Shown piece after piece: positions 24,897-33,149 of a DNA stretch of 64,000 nucleotides (within the stretch, counting starts at the first letter, position 1; the number at the start of each line of letters is the position of its first letter). The notes under the pieces were generated by a model that was not told the origin of the DNA, searched no databases, and saw only the letters and a program-made list of their open reading frames with translations. This stretch comes from CAYPNP01 sp964412195. GTDB lineage: Bacteria > Acidobacteriota > JAAYUB01. The stretch lies in NCBI GenBank assembly GCA_964412195.1, contig CAYPNP010000006.1, positions 1 through 64,000 on the forward strand. Reading direction: 5' to 3'. A program made the translations under genes and the position numbers.

Positions 24897-25569
24897 GGCC
24901 GGGGCTCCTTCGCCGGATGTAATCCAGAACCAGGGCGTACACCTCATCGATGCTCAGGCCGGTGGTGTCGATTCCGATGGCGCCGGGCGCGCGGCGCAGC
25001 GGCGAGTCCTCCCGGGTGGTGTCCCGGTGGTCGCGCTCGCGGATCTCCCGCACCGTGGCCGCCAGGTCCGACGGCAAGCCGCGCTCCCGGTCCTCGGCCC
25101 AGCGGCGGCGGGCCCGCTCCTCGGCCGAGGCGTCGACGAAGAGCTTGACCTCGGCGTCGGGGAAGACCACCGTGCCGATGTCCCGGCCGTCCATGACCAC
25201 CCCGCCCTCGCGGCCCAGCTCCTGCTGCTTCTGCACCAGCACCCGCCGGACCGCGGGCACCACCGAGACCTTGGAGGCGCCCTGGGCCACCTCCGGCGTG
25301 CGGAGGCGGGCCGTCAGGTCCTCGCCGTCCGCCAGCAGGACCGCCTCCTCGCCGGACCGGCGCACTTCGAAGCGGACTGCCCGCGCCACGGCCTCCAGCC
25401 GCCCGGCGTCGTCCAGCGGGACGCCCGCCTGCAGGGCTTTCCAGGCCACAGCGCGGTACATGGCGCCGGTGTCGATGAAGAGGTAGCCGAAGCGGCGGGC
25501 CAGCCGCTTGCCCAGCGTGCTCTTGCCGGAGCCCGACGGTCCGTCAATGGCGATGGTCAGGGGCTTCAT
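24877..25569 (-). CDS. cmk: Cytidylate kinase
   Basis: Phosphorylates CMP and dCMP with ATP. 230 residues with P-loop GPSGSGKSTLGK at the N-terminus, FIDTGAMYRAVAWKALQ, GRDIGTVVFPDAEVKLFVDAS, and the lid-like ARRRW segment. The ATG at 25569 overlaps the hisC stop by 4 bp (ATGA), which decides the start over a 10-codon longer frame. Middle gene of hisC-cmk-ribE, with overlaps on both sides pointing to coupled translation. Confidence 0.96.
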   Translation of the reverse strand: MKPLTIAIDGPSGSGKSTLGKRLARRFGYLFIDTGAMYRAVAWKALQAGVPLDDAGRLEAVARAVRFEVRRSGEEAVLLADGEDLTARLRTPEVAQGASKVSVVPAVRRVLVQKQQELGREGGVVMDGRDIGTVVFPDAEVKLFVDASAEERARRRWAEDRERGLPSDLAATVREIRERDHRDTTREDSPLRRAPGAIGIDTTGLSIDEVYALVLDYIRRRSPGHVHGTD

Positions 25570-26678
25570 GCCCGCGCGCCGACCAGGTCGGTGGCGCATT
25601 TCAGGAAGACTTCGGCGAACAGCTCGTTCTCCTGGGGCTTGCCGACCGTGATCCGGATGGCGTTGGGGATGCCGAAGCCCTTGAGCGGGCGGACGATCAC
25701 GCCCTGCCGCTGCATCCGGTCGAAGAGGACGTGGCCCTCCACCGGCAGCAGCACCGTGACGAAGTTGGCCACGCTGGGGATGTGGGCCGCGTGGTGCTTC
25801 TTGAAAAACTCATGGAGGAAGTCCAGGCCGGCGCGGTTGATCGTCTTGGACTCGGTGACGAATTTGTGGTCGTCCAGCGCCGCGGTGGCGGCCTCCTGCC
25901 CGAGGGCGTTGGCGTTGAAGGCCAGCTTGACCCGGTTGATGACGTCGATCAGGGACGGGTCGGCGATGCCGTAGCCGACGCGGATGCCGGCCAGGCCGTA
26001 GATCTTGGAGAACGTCCGCAGGACGAGCAGGTTCGGGTGGCGGCGGATGTAGTCCAGGCCGTTGGGATAGTCGGGCGCCTCGACATACTCGCAGTAGGCT
26101 TCGTCCAGGACCACCACCACGTCGGGCGGGACCTTCGCCAGGAAGGCCTCCATCGCGTCCCGGCCCACGTAGGTGCCGGTCGGGTTGTTGGGATTGGCGA
26201 TGAAGATGATCCGGGTGTGGGGCGTGATCAGCGCCGCCATGGCCGGGAGGTCGTAACGGTAGTCCTTCAGGGGCGCCTGGACGACCCGGTTGCCCGAATA
26301 GGCACCGCAGAGGTAATACATGACGAAGCTCTGCTCGGAGGTCAGGATCTCGTCGCCGGGCTTGAGGAAGGCGCGGCCGACGTTGACGATGATCTCGGAC
26401 GAGCCGTTGCCCAGGGCCAGCATGTCGGGCGCCACGCCGAGCTTCTCGCTGAGCTTCTGGCGGAGGTAATAGCCGCTGTCCTCGGGATAATAATTCAGGT
26501 CATCCAGGCTGCGGCGGATGGCCTCCACCGCCAGCGGCGAGGGGCCGGAGGGATTTTCGTTGGACGCCAGCTTGACGACGTGTTCGAGGCCGAGCTCGCG
26601 CTTCACCTCGGCCACCGGCTTGCCCGGCTGGTACGGCTTGATCTGAAAGATGTGCGCTGGGACGACGTCACGCAGCAT
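25566..26678 (-). CDS. hisC: Histidinol-phosphate aminotransferase
   Basis: PLP-dependent class I/II aminotransferase of histidine synthesis; related enzymes also act on aromatic amino acids. 370 residues. Motifs: LASNENPSGPSPLAVEA near the N-terminus, IFIANPNNPTGTYVG, VVLDEAYCEY with the cofactor Asp, TFSKIYGLAGIRVGYG with the Schiff-base Lys, and RITVGKPQENE at the end. Start ATG at 26678 has a perfect AAGGAGGT a few bases before it. First gene of hisC-cmk-ribE; not in a his operon, which leaves open an aromatic aminotransferase role. Confidence 0.93.
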   Translation of the reverse strand: MLRDVVPAHIFQIKPYQPGKPVAEVKRELGLEHVVKLASNENPSGPSPLAVEAIRRSLDDLNYYPEDSGYYLRQKLSEKLGVAPDMLALGNGSSEIIVNVGRAFLKPGDEILTSEQSFVMYYLCGAYSGNRVVQAPLKDYRYDLPAMAALITPHTRIIFIANPNNPTGTYVGRDAMEAFLAKVPPDVVVVLDEAYCEYVEAPDYPNGLDYIRRHPNLLVLRTFSKIYGLAGIRVGYGIADPSLIDVINRVKLAFNANALGQEAATAALDDHKFVTESKTINRAGLDFLHEFFKKHHAAHIPSVANFVTVLLPVEGHVLFDRMQRQGVIVRPLKGFGIPNAIRITVGKPQENELFAEVFLKCATDLVGARA

Positions 26679-27098
26679 GGGACCTCCTTCGCCACGGAAT
26701 TTCAGCATCCCCGGAGAGGATCCAGATTCCATATTTTATAAAATTTTTCAGGATTACGGAATTTGAAATCCGTGGCCGCGGCGGATTTTATCGGAATTCT
26801 CCGACAGGCCTCCCCGGTGGAACCCGGCCCGAGTGCCAGGCTCTGTCACAGTTCGAACGCGGGCAAACAGTCAGTACCGGCATGCGTCAGCTACCGTCGG
26901 GCAGCTTGGCTCAACTCGAGATCACTGTCTGCATCATCAAGAAAAACAGATAGTTGGGTAACATTTCGCGCCGGTAGCTGACGCCCACCGGTCTGACCGC
27001 TTGCCGGCAAGCGAGGACTGCGGCCCATCGCACTCGCCCTAAGAGACCTCCCGCTGTGTCATGACTTAGTGCCGAATGGGCAGGGATTCCAGCCTAAA
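26679..27098. repeat. Gene-free stretch with copy A of the 129-bp palindromic family
   Basis: No gene supported. A TATTTTATAAAATTTTT tract upstream of hisC probably holds its promoter. Copy A lies at 26870-26997: arms GTCAGTACCGG...GCGTCAGCTACCG and CGGTAGCTGACG...ACCGGTCTGAC around a 75-nt core. The outer motif CCAGGCTCTGTCACA sits at 26836-26850; no clear right partner. Confidence 0.8.
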
Positions 27099-27375
27099 TT
27101 AGCCCGGAGGGCGCCGCAAAATAACCCCATGCGTGAGCATGGGGTGGGACGCGGAAAACCCGTGCCTTCTGGATCTCCTCCCTGAGCCCGCTCTGGGGGC
27201 GGCATACCGCACTATCAGGCTTCACTGGGATGATTGGATCGATTCAGTGCGGGTGGAGCGTTTCATATGCCGCCCCGGGGCGGGGCTCGGGGAGAGGAAA
27301 TCCAAACATTCTTCTGATGCAGTTCCGCACCCCATGCTCGCGCATGGGGTTATCTTAGGGCGCCCTGCGGGCTGG
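27099..27375. repeat. 277-bp imperfect palindromic element
   Basis: Outer arms AGCCCGGAGGGCGCC (27101-27115) and GGGCGCCCTGCGGGCT (27358-27373). Each arm holds its own perfect 9-bp hairpin ACCCCATGC/GCATGGGGT (27124-27145 with loop GTGA; 27329-27350 with loop TCGC). Inner arms CCTGAGCCCGCTCTGGGGGC and GCCCCGGGGCGGGGCTCGGG are also mirrored. An open frame across it has no coding character. May be a MITE-like insertion or structured RNA. Confidence 0.75.
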
Positions 27376-27571
27376 CATCGCCTGTTCAAGCCTATTGTCG
27401 ATGAAATGGGATGATGCCATGCTCTGACGTAAATCTCTGATTAGATCAAACTACCTTTTTAAGTATTGCCCAATCCTGAATGTGGACGAGACATAAGACT
27501 GCTAATGCATCAGTGCCATGCTCTGTCACTTCCTCTGTCACATCCGGTGACTTGGCGACGAACGCTGGTGA
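27376..27571. repeat. Gene-free spacer with degenerate GCTCTGTCAC motifs
   Basis: No gene. Contains GATGCCATGCTCTGACG (27411 on) and AGTGCCATGCTCTGTCACTT followed by TCTGTCACATCCGGTGA (27512-27550), which are diverged copies of the 18-bp motif that bounds copy B of the palindromic family. Confidence 0.6.
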
Positions 27572-27949
27572 TCATCTCGCCAGATGGATGATCTTGACGC
27601 CCTTCTTCTTGTATGCGAGGAAGTGATCGTCGAGGGTGTAGATCTCGCGGCAACCTGCCTCCAGCAGGCTGGCCAGGATCAGGGCGTCCAGGCCGGGAAT
27701 GCCCAGCCCGTGGGCCAAATGGCCAGCCCGGAGCGCCACCTCGGCGGTGACCGGCTCCACGTCCACGGATTCCCGGATGTCTTCCAGCAGGTCCGGATTG
27801 GAAGCGAATTCCCCTTTCAGGCATTTCTTGTGGAGTTCGTACAGCACCACCGCCGACGTGCAGAGGTCGCCCTCGGCCCAGAGACGTTCTGCCTCCGGAT
27901 GGCCTTCCTGCAGGGCGTAGAAATATCCCGTGTCAAGTCCGGTCCGCAT
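27572..27949 (-). CDS. vapC: PIN-domain ribonuclease toxin (VapC-like)
   Basis: 125 residues with the PIN fold: N-terminal LDTGYFYAL (first acidic residue), VVLYELHKKCLKG (central Glu), GLDALILASLLEAGC (third Asp) and TLDDHFLAYKKKGVKII (fourth Asp), i.e. the acidic metal site of VapC-type RNases. ATG at 27949 is favoured by AAGGA 9 nt upstream. It overlaps the antitoxin gene by 17 bp, typical of a VapBC module, where the free toxin cuts tRNA or rRNA. It lies in the repeat-rich island between hisC and rluB. Confidence 0.85.
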   Translation of the reverse strand: MRTGLDTGYFYALQEGHPEAERLWAEGDLCTSAVVLYELHKKCLKGEFASNPDLLEDIRESVDVEPVTAEVALRAGHLAHGLGIPGLDALILASLLEAGCREIYTLDDHFLAYKKKGVKIIHLAR

Positions 27950-28181
27950 CGGCATCGGTCCTTTCACGGTGGATTTCACTCCAGCCTGTGGACGGCCCCA
28001 AGGGGCGCCGGGTCTGGAGCGTCTGGCGAACCCGCCGGCGGGCTTCCGGCCGCTCCTCCGTCTTCAGGTACCGCGCCAACGCCTCCTGGACCAGGCGGGA
28101 CGCCGGGATCTTCCGTTTCTTCGCCAATTCCCGGATGGATTCCATGGTCGCATCATCCAGGTAGATCGAGAATGCCGGCAT
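27933..28181 (-). CDS. vapB: Ribbon-helix-helix antitoxin (VapB-like)
   Basis: 82 residues. N-terminal ribbon-helix-helix DNA-binding segment FSIYLDDATMESIRELAKKRK then ASRLVQEALARYL, followed by a basic C-terminal tail that should wrap the toxin. Start ATG at 28181 with GGAGGT 5 nt upstream; longer frames run into the promoter. Autoregulation is likely: a perfect palindrome ATAATATATTAT lies 31 bp upstream over the probable -10 region. Encoded before and overlapping the PIN toxin. Confidence 0.85.
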   Translation of the reverse strand: MPAFSIYLDDATMESIRELAKKRKIPASRLVQEALARYLKTEERPEARRRVRQTLQTRRPLGPSTGWSEIHRERTDADADRT

Positions 28182-28206
28182 GGCACACCTCCGTATCGGG
28201 CTGAAT

Positions 28207-28223
28207 GTATTATAATATATTAT
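28207..28223 (-). promoter_or_regulatory. vapBC promoter/operator
   Basis: AT-rich patch with TATAAT on the minus strand and a perfect 12-bp palindrome ATAATATATTAT (28212-28223), well placed for repression by the ribbon-helix-helix antitoxin. Confidence 0.55.
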
Positions 28224-28347
28224 CCGACACAATGGAACACCCGGCGGCGCGGCTCCGCACCGATTGGCGCACCATGTTCTTGACCATCGATTCATCCAAT
28301 CTCGTTTGGGGATTCAGGATGGAGGCCAGCGGTGTCAGAGGCCAGCG

Positions 28348-28562
28348 GTGTCAGGCTCTGTCACAATTCAGCCGCCGACAAGCGGTCAGTACCGGCAAGC
28401 GTCAGCTGCCGGCGCGAAATGTCACACAATCATATATTTTTCTATGAGATGCAGATCGTTGTCCGTAGCTGAGTCAAGCTGCCCGCCGGTGGCTGACGCC
28501 TACCGGTACTGACCGATTGCCGCCCTCTGGGCTGGGACAGGATCTGTGACAGAGCCTGACAC
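28348..28562. repeat. Copy B of the palindromic family with complete ends
   Basis: Bounded by a perfect 18-bp inverted repeat GTGTCAGGCTCTGTCACA (28348-28365) and its complement (28545-28562). Inside, arms GTCAGTACCGG...GCGTCAGCTGCCG (28385-28411) and CGGTGGCTGACG...ACCGGTACTGAC (28487-28513) frame a core that is the reverse complement of copies A and C. This is the most complete copy and fills most of the vapB-rluB gap; no gene there. Confidence 0.88.
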
Positions 28563-28627
28563 CATCAACCAGGCGATCGAATCACCCCAGGTCGTCAAGT
28601 ATGATTTGGAAATCGGGAAGGGGGACT

Positions 28628-29374
28628 TCAATCCTCGTCCCTGGCGGGTCTCTTGCCGCCGGGGGCCGGGAGGGCCTTCAGGCGCCGGATCTCGGACTCG
28701 GTCAGCTCGCGCCAGCCGCCGATGGGCAGGCCGGCGTCGGTCAGCGGCCCGATGGCGACGCGCTTCAATTGAAACACCTTGTGGTGGATTTCGTCGAACA
28801 TCCGCCGGACCTGGCGGTTGCGGCCCTGGAAGAGCGTCACCTGCAGCCAGGTGTAGGAATGCTCCTTCTCGCGCCGCCGGACCACCTCGCAGGGGGCGAA
28901 ACGCTCCCCTTCCACCGTGATGCCGCGCCGGAGCCGGTCCAGGGCGGCATCGGTGGGCGTGCCCGCCACCTTCACCCGGTAGACCTTGGGGCAGTGCCGG
29001 CCGGCTTTCATGACCTTGTAGGCCAGGTCGCCGTCATTGGTCAGGATCACCAGGCCGGTGGAGTTGAAGTCCAGCCGCCCCACGGGGTAAAGCTTCACCC
29101 TCGACTTGACGCAATCCCGCACCGTCGGCCGCCCCTCCGGATCGGACGCGGTACAGATCACTCCGCGCGGCTTGTTGAGCAGCAGGTACTCGAGCTTCGC
29201 GGGCGCCTTCAGCGGCTTGCCGTCGAGCAGGATCTTGTCGGTAGCCGCGTCGGCCGTCGCGCCCAGTTCGGCGACCTTGCCGTTGATCTTGACGCGCCCT
29301 TCCTGGACCAGCTCCTCGGCCTTGCGCCGCGACAGGCCGGTGGACCGGGCGATGATCTTCTGCACGCGTTCCAT
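28628..29374 (-). CDS. rluB: 23S rRNA pseudouridine synthase (RluB/RsuA family)
   Basis: 248 residues. N-terminal S4 RNA-binding domain (SRRKAEELVQEGRVKINGKV), then the pseudouridine synthase domain with the catalytic Asp in PVGRLDFNSTGL, the LNKPRGVICT strand and QGRNRQVRRMF. It belongs to the RluB/RluE/RsuA/RluF group; RluB (U2605) is the usual match next to scpB, but the target base is not proven by sequence. ATG at 29374 has GAGGAG just upstream; a GTG at 29380 that overlaps the scpB stop is an alternative. Last gene of the unit that begins with the acyl-CoA dehydrogenase. Confidence 0.92.
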   Translation of the reverse strand: MERVQKIIARSTGLSRRKAEELVQEGRVKINGKVAELGATADAATDKILLDGKPLKAPAKLEYLLLNKPRGVICTASDPEGRPTVRDCVKSRVKLYPVGRLDFNSTGLVILTNDGDLAYKVMKAGRHCPKVYRVKVAGTPTDAALDRLRRGITVEGERFAPCEVVRRREKEHSYTWLQVTLFQGRNRQVRRMFDEIHHKVFQLKRVAIGPLTDAGLPIGGWRELTESEIRRLKALPAPGGKRPARDED

Positions 29375-29376
29375 GA

Positions 29377-30132
29377 TCACTCCTCGCCCAAGCCGGGCAG
29401 TTCAGGCATCTCGTCGGCATCCATTCCGTCGCTGATTCCCTCTTCCGCGGGCCGCCCCGCCCCGGCATCGCTCACGGCGGGCAACTCGGCGGCCAGGTCC
29501 CTGGGCGATAGCCCCGCCGCCCCGGCGGCCGCCTCCCCTTCCGCCACCTCCGCGGCCACCGGCAGGGGGAACAGGCTCTTCTGCTTGCCGGTGCCGGCCT
29601 TCTCGCCGAAGATCTCCTCGAACTCGTCCAGGGTGGGCAGCTCGTCCAGCGAGCCGAGACCGAAGTGGACCAGGAACTCGCGGCTGGTGCCGTACTGCAT
29701 GGGCGCGCCCAGCGCCTTGCGGCGGCCGCGCGGCACGATCAGCTTCTTCTCCAGCAGCGTCTTCACGGCTCCGGTGGACTTGACGCCGCGGATCTGCAGG
29801 ATCTCCGGCACGGTGATGGGCTGGCGGTAGGCGATGATGGCCAGGGTCTCGAGGGCGGCCATCGACAGCTTGAAGCCGGGCTTCTCCAGCAGGAAGCGGC
29901 TCACGTACTCGTGGCACTCCACCCGCGTGGAGATCTTGTAGCCGTTCGCGACGAAGCGCAGGGCCACGCCGCGGCCGTCGGCGTTGTACGCGGCCAGCAG
30001 TTCCTCGAGCGACTTCTCCAACGCCCCCGGCGGGGCTTCCGGGAAGGAGGAGCGGAGCTGCTCCAGCGTCACCGGCTCGTCGGCGACGTAGAGGATGGCT
30101 TCGATGGCGGCTTTCAACTGTTGATCGTCCAT
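29377..30132 (-). CDS. scpB: Segregation and condensation protein B
   Basis: 251 residues. Two winged-helix domains typical of ScpB: AAIEAILYVADEPVTLEQL at the start, LSMAALETLAIIAYRQPIT and EILQIRGVKSTGAVKTLL in the middle, LGSLDELPTLDEF at the end of the domain. About 70 extra Ala/Gly/Glu-rich residues follow. Partner of ScpA and SMC in chromosome condensation. The ATG at 30132 overlaps the end of scpA by 19 bp; a longer frame exists but has no support. Confidence 0.95.
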   Translation of the reverse strand: MDDQQLKAAIEAILYVADEPVTLEQLRSSFPEAPPGALEKSLEELLAAYNADGRGVALRFVANGYKISTRVECHEYVSRFLLEKPGFKLSMAALETLAIIAYRQPITVPEILQIRGVKSTGAVKTLLEKKLIVPRGRRKALGAPMQYGTSREFLVHFGLGSLDELPTLDEFEEIFGEKAGTGKQKSLFPLPVAAEVAEGEAAAGAAGLSPRDLAAELPAVSDAGAGRPAEEGISDGMDADEMPELPGLGEE

Positions 30133-31097
30133 GGCACGTCCGCGTGGCGAATGATCCAGAAATCGGCAAACAACTCGTCCTGCCGGACCCGGATGCAGCG
30201 CATGCGGGCCAGTTCCAGGATGGCGATGAAGAGGACCACCAGGTGCGGCCGGGTGAGCCTCGCGGCGGCCAGCTCCGAGAACTTCACCTTCTTGCGCTGG
30301 CTGAACGCGGCCTCGATCTCGGCGATCTTCTCGGCGACGGTGATGGCCTCCCGGTCGACCGCCACCGCCGCGCGGTCCTCGATGCGCTGGAGGATGCCCC
30401 GGAAGGCGTCCAGCAGGTCGAAGAGCGACACCGAGACCAGCTCCTCGCCGGGCGGCACCACCTCGTGGTAGCGGGAGACGGACCACATGCCCGACTCCAG
30501 CTGCTCGCGCTGGTACAGCGTCTGGGCGGCGCTCTTGAACCGCTCGTATTCCAGCAGCCGCTCGACCAGCTCGGCCCGGGGGTCCTCCTCAGGGGCCATC
30601 TCGCCCTCGGGCACGGGCTCGGCCGGCAGGAGCATGCGCGACTTGATGTAGATCAGCGTGGCGGCCATCTCGAGGAACTCGCCGGCCACGTTGACGTTCA
30701 GGTCCTCCATCAGCCGGATGTATTCGAGGTACTGCTCGGTGATCCGGGCGATGGGGATGTCGTAGATGTCGATGCTTTCCTTGCGGATCAGGTGGAGGAG
30801 CAGGTCCAGCGGCCCCTCGAAGGCGGGCAGGCGGATCTCGCAGCGGTCCCCCTCTGTCACCAGGGTCCCCGGCGGCGGTCCGGAAGCGGCCGGGATGTCG
30901 GCGCCAGGCCCGGGCCCGGGGGCGGCGGGAACCGCGGCGTCCGGTGGAGGATCGGGGGCGTCGAGGGGCAGGGCGCCTGTCGCCGACTCGAGGGCGGCGG
31001 GGATCGCGGCATCCATCGGGAACTCGGGAGTTCCAGGGGCCTCGGTTTCCGGCGAGGGCTCGGGGGCGGCGGGGAGGACGGATTCGTCGGGCGCCAT
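30114..31097 (-). CDS. scpA: Segregation and condensation protein A with a Pro/Ala-rich N-terminal extension
   Basis: 327 residues, against about 240-260 for typical ScpA. The kleisin domain begins near residue 86 (IRLPAFEGPLDLLLHLI, then IDIYDIPIARITEQYLEYI) and ends with the C-terminal winged helix that binds the SMC head (VKFSELAAARLTRP). The first about 80 residues are low-complexity Pro/Ala repeats such as PDPPPDAAVPAAPGPGPG. That tail may be a real disordered extension or the start may be further in. Coupled to the protease upstream and to scpB downstream by a 3-bp gap and an overlap. Confidence 0.92.
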   Translation of the reverse strand: MAPDESVLPAAPEPSPETEAPGTPEFPMDAAIPAALESATGALPLDAPDPPPDAAVPAAPGPGPGADIPAASGPPPGTLVTEGDRCEIRLPAFEGPLDLLLHLIRKESIDIYDIPIARITEQYLEYIRLMEDLNVNVAGEFLEMAATLIYIKSRMLLPAEPVPEGEMAPEEDPRAELVERLLEYERFKSAAQTLYQREQLESGMWSVSRYHEVVPPGEELVSVSLFDLLDAFRGILQRIEDRAAVAVDREAITVAEKIAEIEAAFSQRKKVKFSELAAARLTRPHLVVLFIAILELARMRCIRVRQDELFADFWIIRHADVPWTINS

Positions 31098-31100
31098 GGC

Positions 31101-31757
31101 TCAGACCAGGTGGAACAGCAGGGCGACGAGGAACTGGGCCGGGTAGAGGATGATCCGCAGGACGCCGAGCCAGAGGAGGGCCAGCATCAGCACCCAGCCG
31201 TACTGGGCCACCTGCTGGTACTTCTGCCGGGCGTTGTACGGCAGGATGTTCTCCAGGACGTGGCTTCCGTCGAGCGGCGGGATCGGGATCAGGTTGAAGA
31301 CGCACAGCAGCACGTTGATCGACACGCCCAGGTACAGGATGAAGAACAAGGGCTCCGCGAAATTCCGGGGGATGCTCTCGAACACCCCCCCCAGCCGCAG
31401 GGCCACGTACAGGATGAACATCAGGAATGCCAGGACCAGGTTGCTGGCGGGCCCGGCGATGGAGACCAGGATCTCGTCCCGCCACGGTTTCCCCAGGTGC
31501 CGCGAGTTGACCGGCACCGGCTTGGCCCAGCCGATCAGCGGGATGTTGGTGATGAACATCAGCAGCGGCATGATCACGGTGCCGATCGGGTCGATGTGGG
31601 CGATGGGGTTGAGCGTCACCCGCCCCATCAGGCGGGCCGTGGGGTCGCCGAGGCGGTCAGCCATCCAGGCGTGGGCGGCCTCGTGAAAAGAAAGGGCCAT
31701 CAGCAGGATCGGAAACCCGAGGATGATGGAGCGCCAGTCGATCTTGGACAGGTCCAT
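31101..31757 (-). CDS. Site-2-protease-like M50 family membrane metalloprotease
   Basis: 218 residues with five or so membrane segments. Zinc-site motif HEAAHAW (HExxH) in the first helix region and the second ligand motif NLIPIPPLDGSHVL (DG) near the C-terminus, as in the short YwhC-type branch of M50 proteases that lacks a PDZ domain. It probably cuts membrane-embedded substrates; none is known here. Start ATG at 31757. Sits between an acyl-CoA dehydrogenase and scpA, an order common in bacteria where this protease precedes scpAB. Confidence 0.92.
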   Translation of the reverse strand: MDLSKIDWRSIILGFPILLMALSFHEAAHAWMADRLGDPTARLMGRVTLNPIAHIDPIGTVIMPLLMFITNIPLIGWAKPVPVNSRHLGKPWRDEILVSIAGPASNLVLAFLMFILYVALRLGGVFESIPRNFAEPLFFILYLGVSINVLLCVFNLIPIPPLDGSHVLENILPYNARQKYQQVAQYGWVLMLALLWLGVLRIILYPAQFLVALLFHLV

Positions 31758-31774
31758 GTGAGTGTCCTCTCCCC

Positions 31775-32920
31775 CTATGGCCGCAGGAGTTCCCGCGCGA
31801 TGACCATCCGCTGGATCTCGCTGGTCCCCTCGTAGATGGTGGTCACCCGGGCGTCCCGGTAGAACCGCTCGACCGGGAATTCCTTGGAAAAGCCGTAGCC
31901 GCCGTGGATCTGCACGGCCTTGGCGACGACCTCGTTGGCCACCTCGGAGGCGTACAGCTTGCTCATGCTGGAGAAGCGGTCCACCCGGCCCGCGGCCTGG
32001 CCCTGCTGCCAGGCGGCGCGGTGCACCAGCAGGCGGGCCGCCTCGATGCGGGTGGCCATGTCGGCCAGCATGAACTGGATCGCCTCGAATTCGCCGATCG
32101 CCTTGCCGAAGGCCTCGCGGGACTTGGCGTACTTGAGCGCCTCCTCGAAGGCCCCCTGGGCGATCCCCACGGACTGCGCGCCGATGCCGATGCGCGACGC
32201 GCCCAGCACGGCCAGGGCGACCTTGAGCCCCTCGCCCTCGCGGCCCAGCAGGTTGGCCGCCGGCACCGGGCAGTCTTCCAGCACCAGCTCGGAGGTCTTG
32301 GACGAGCGCAGGCCCATCTTGTCCTCCACCTTGCCGGGCCGGACGCCGGGGAACTCTTTTTCCACGATGAACGCGCTGATCCCCTTGCCGCCACGGGCCG
32401 GGTCGGTGACGGCCATGACGATGAACACGTCGGCCACGGGCGCGTTGGTGCACCAGGCCTTGACGCCGTTCAGGACGTACGCGTCGCCTTGCCGGACGGC
32501 GCTGGCGCGCAGGTTGGCGGCGTCGGAGCCGGCCTGGGGCTCGGTCAGGGCGAACGCCCCCAGGCGCTCCCCCGCCGCCATGGCCGGCAGGTATTTCCTC
32601 TTCTGCCCGTCGGTGCCGCACAGGACGATGGGATAGCTGGCCACGGAGTTGTGGACGGCGACGGTCACCGCCAGAGAGGCATCCACCCGGGCCAGCTCCT
32701 CGATGACGATGGCGTACGAGAGGTCGTCGATCTCCGCGCCGCCCAGGTCCGCCGGCACCAGCGCGCCCATGAAGCCGAGCTGCGCCAGCTGGGCCAGCAG
32801 GCCCGCCGGAAACTCGCTCATCGCGTCCCGCCCGGCAGCGCCCGGACGGACTTCCGTCTCGGCGAAGTCGCGGATCGTCTCCCGGATCAGCCGCTGGTCT
32901 TCCGTCCACTCGAAATCCAA
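31775..32920 (-). CDS. Acyl-CoA dehydrogenase (first copy)
   Basis: 381 residues, flavoprotein that oxidises acyl-CoA to the trans-2-enoyl form and passes electrons to ETF. Motifs: FALTEPQAGSDAANL (substrate/FAD block), AWCTNAPVADVFIV, and the C-terminal KAVQIHGGYGFSKEFPVERFYRDARV with IYEGTSEIQR, where the catalytic Glu lies. Short-chain or branched-chain type by overall pattern. Start TTG at 32920 is preferred (GGAGG upstream) to an ATG 36 bp earlier. First of a probable unit with the M50 protease, scpAB and rluB. EtfAB is encoded 19 kb away. Confidence 0.92.
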   Translation of the reverse strand: MDFEWTEDQRLIRETIRDFAETEVRPGAAGRDAMSEFPAGLLAQLAQLGFMGALVPADLGGAEIDDLSYAIVIEELARVDASLAVTVAVHNSVASYPIVLCGTDGQKRKYLPAMAAGERLGAFALTEPQAGSDAANLRASAVRQGDAYVLNGVKAWCTNAPVADVFIVMAVTDPARGGKGISAFIVEKEFPGVRPGKVEDKMGLRSSKTSELVLEDCPVPAANLLGREGEGLKVALAVLGASRIGIGAQSVGIAQGAFEEALKYAKSREAFGKAIGEFEAIQFMLADMATRIEAARLLVHRAAWQQGQAAGRVDRFSSMSKLYASEVANEVVAKAVQIHGGYGFSKEFPVERFYRDARVTTIYEGTSEIQRMVIARELLRP

Positions 32921-33149
32921 AAACCGCCTCCCGCCGGGCAATTTGGTACTTCCCAAAAATCGCAGGAAATCTTATCATACGGCCTTTGGATTTGCCATCG
33001 GTCTTTTCGGCAGGAGCCCCGGTGAAAGAGATCCACGTGACCAATCCGTTTCCCCTCCGCCAGGCGCCGGAGCCGACCGCAGCGCATCCTCGCGCGCCTG
33101 GGAATCCGCCCCGGGAGCGCCAGGCCGAATTCCGCCGGAGCGAGCGCGC

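Noticed and set aside
27133..27414. 93-codon open frame inside the palindromic element
   Set aside because: It runs across both hairpin arms and has no ribosome site or family resemblance; explained by the repeat.
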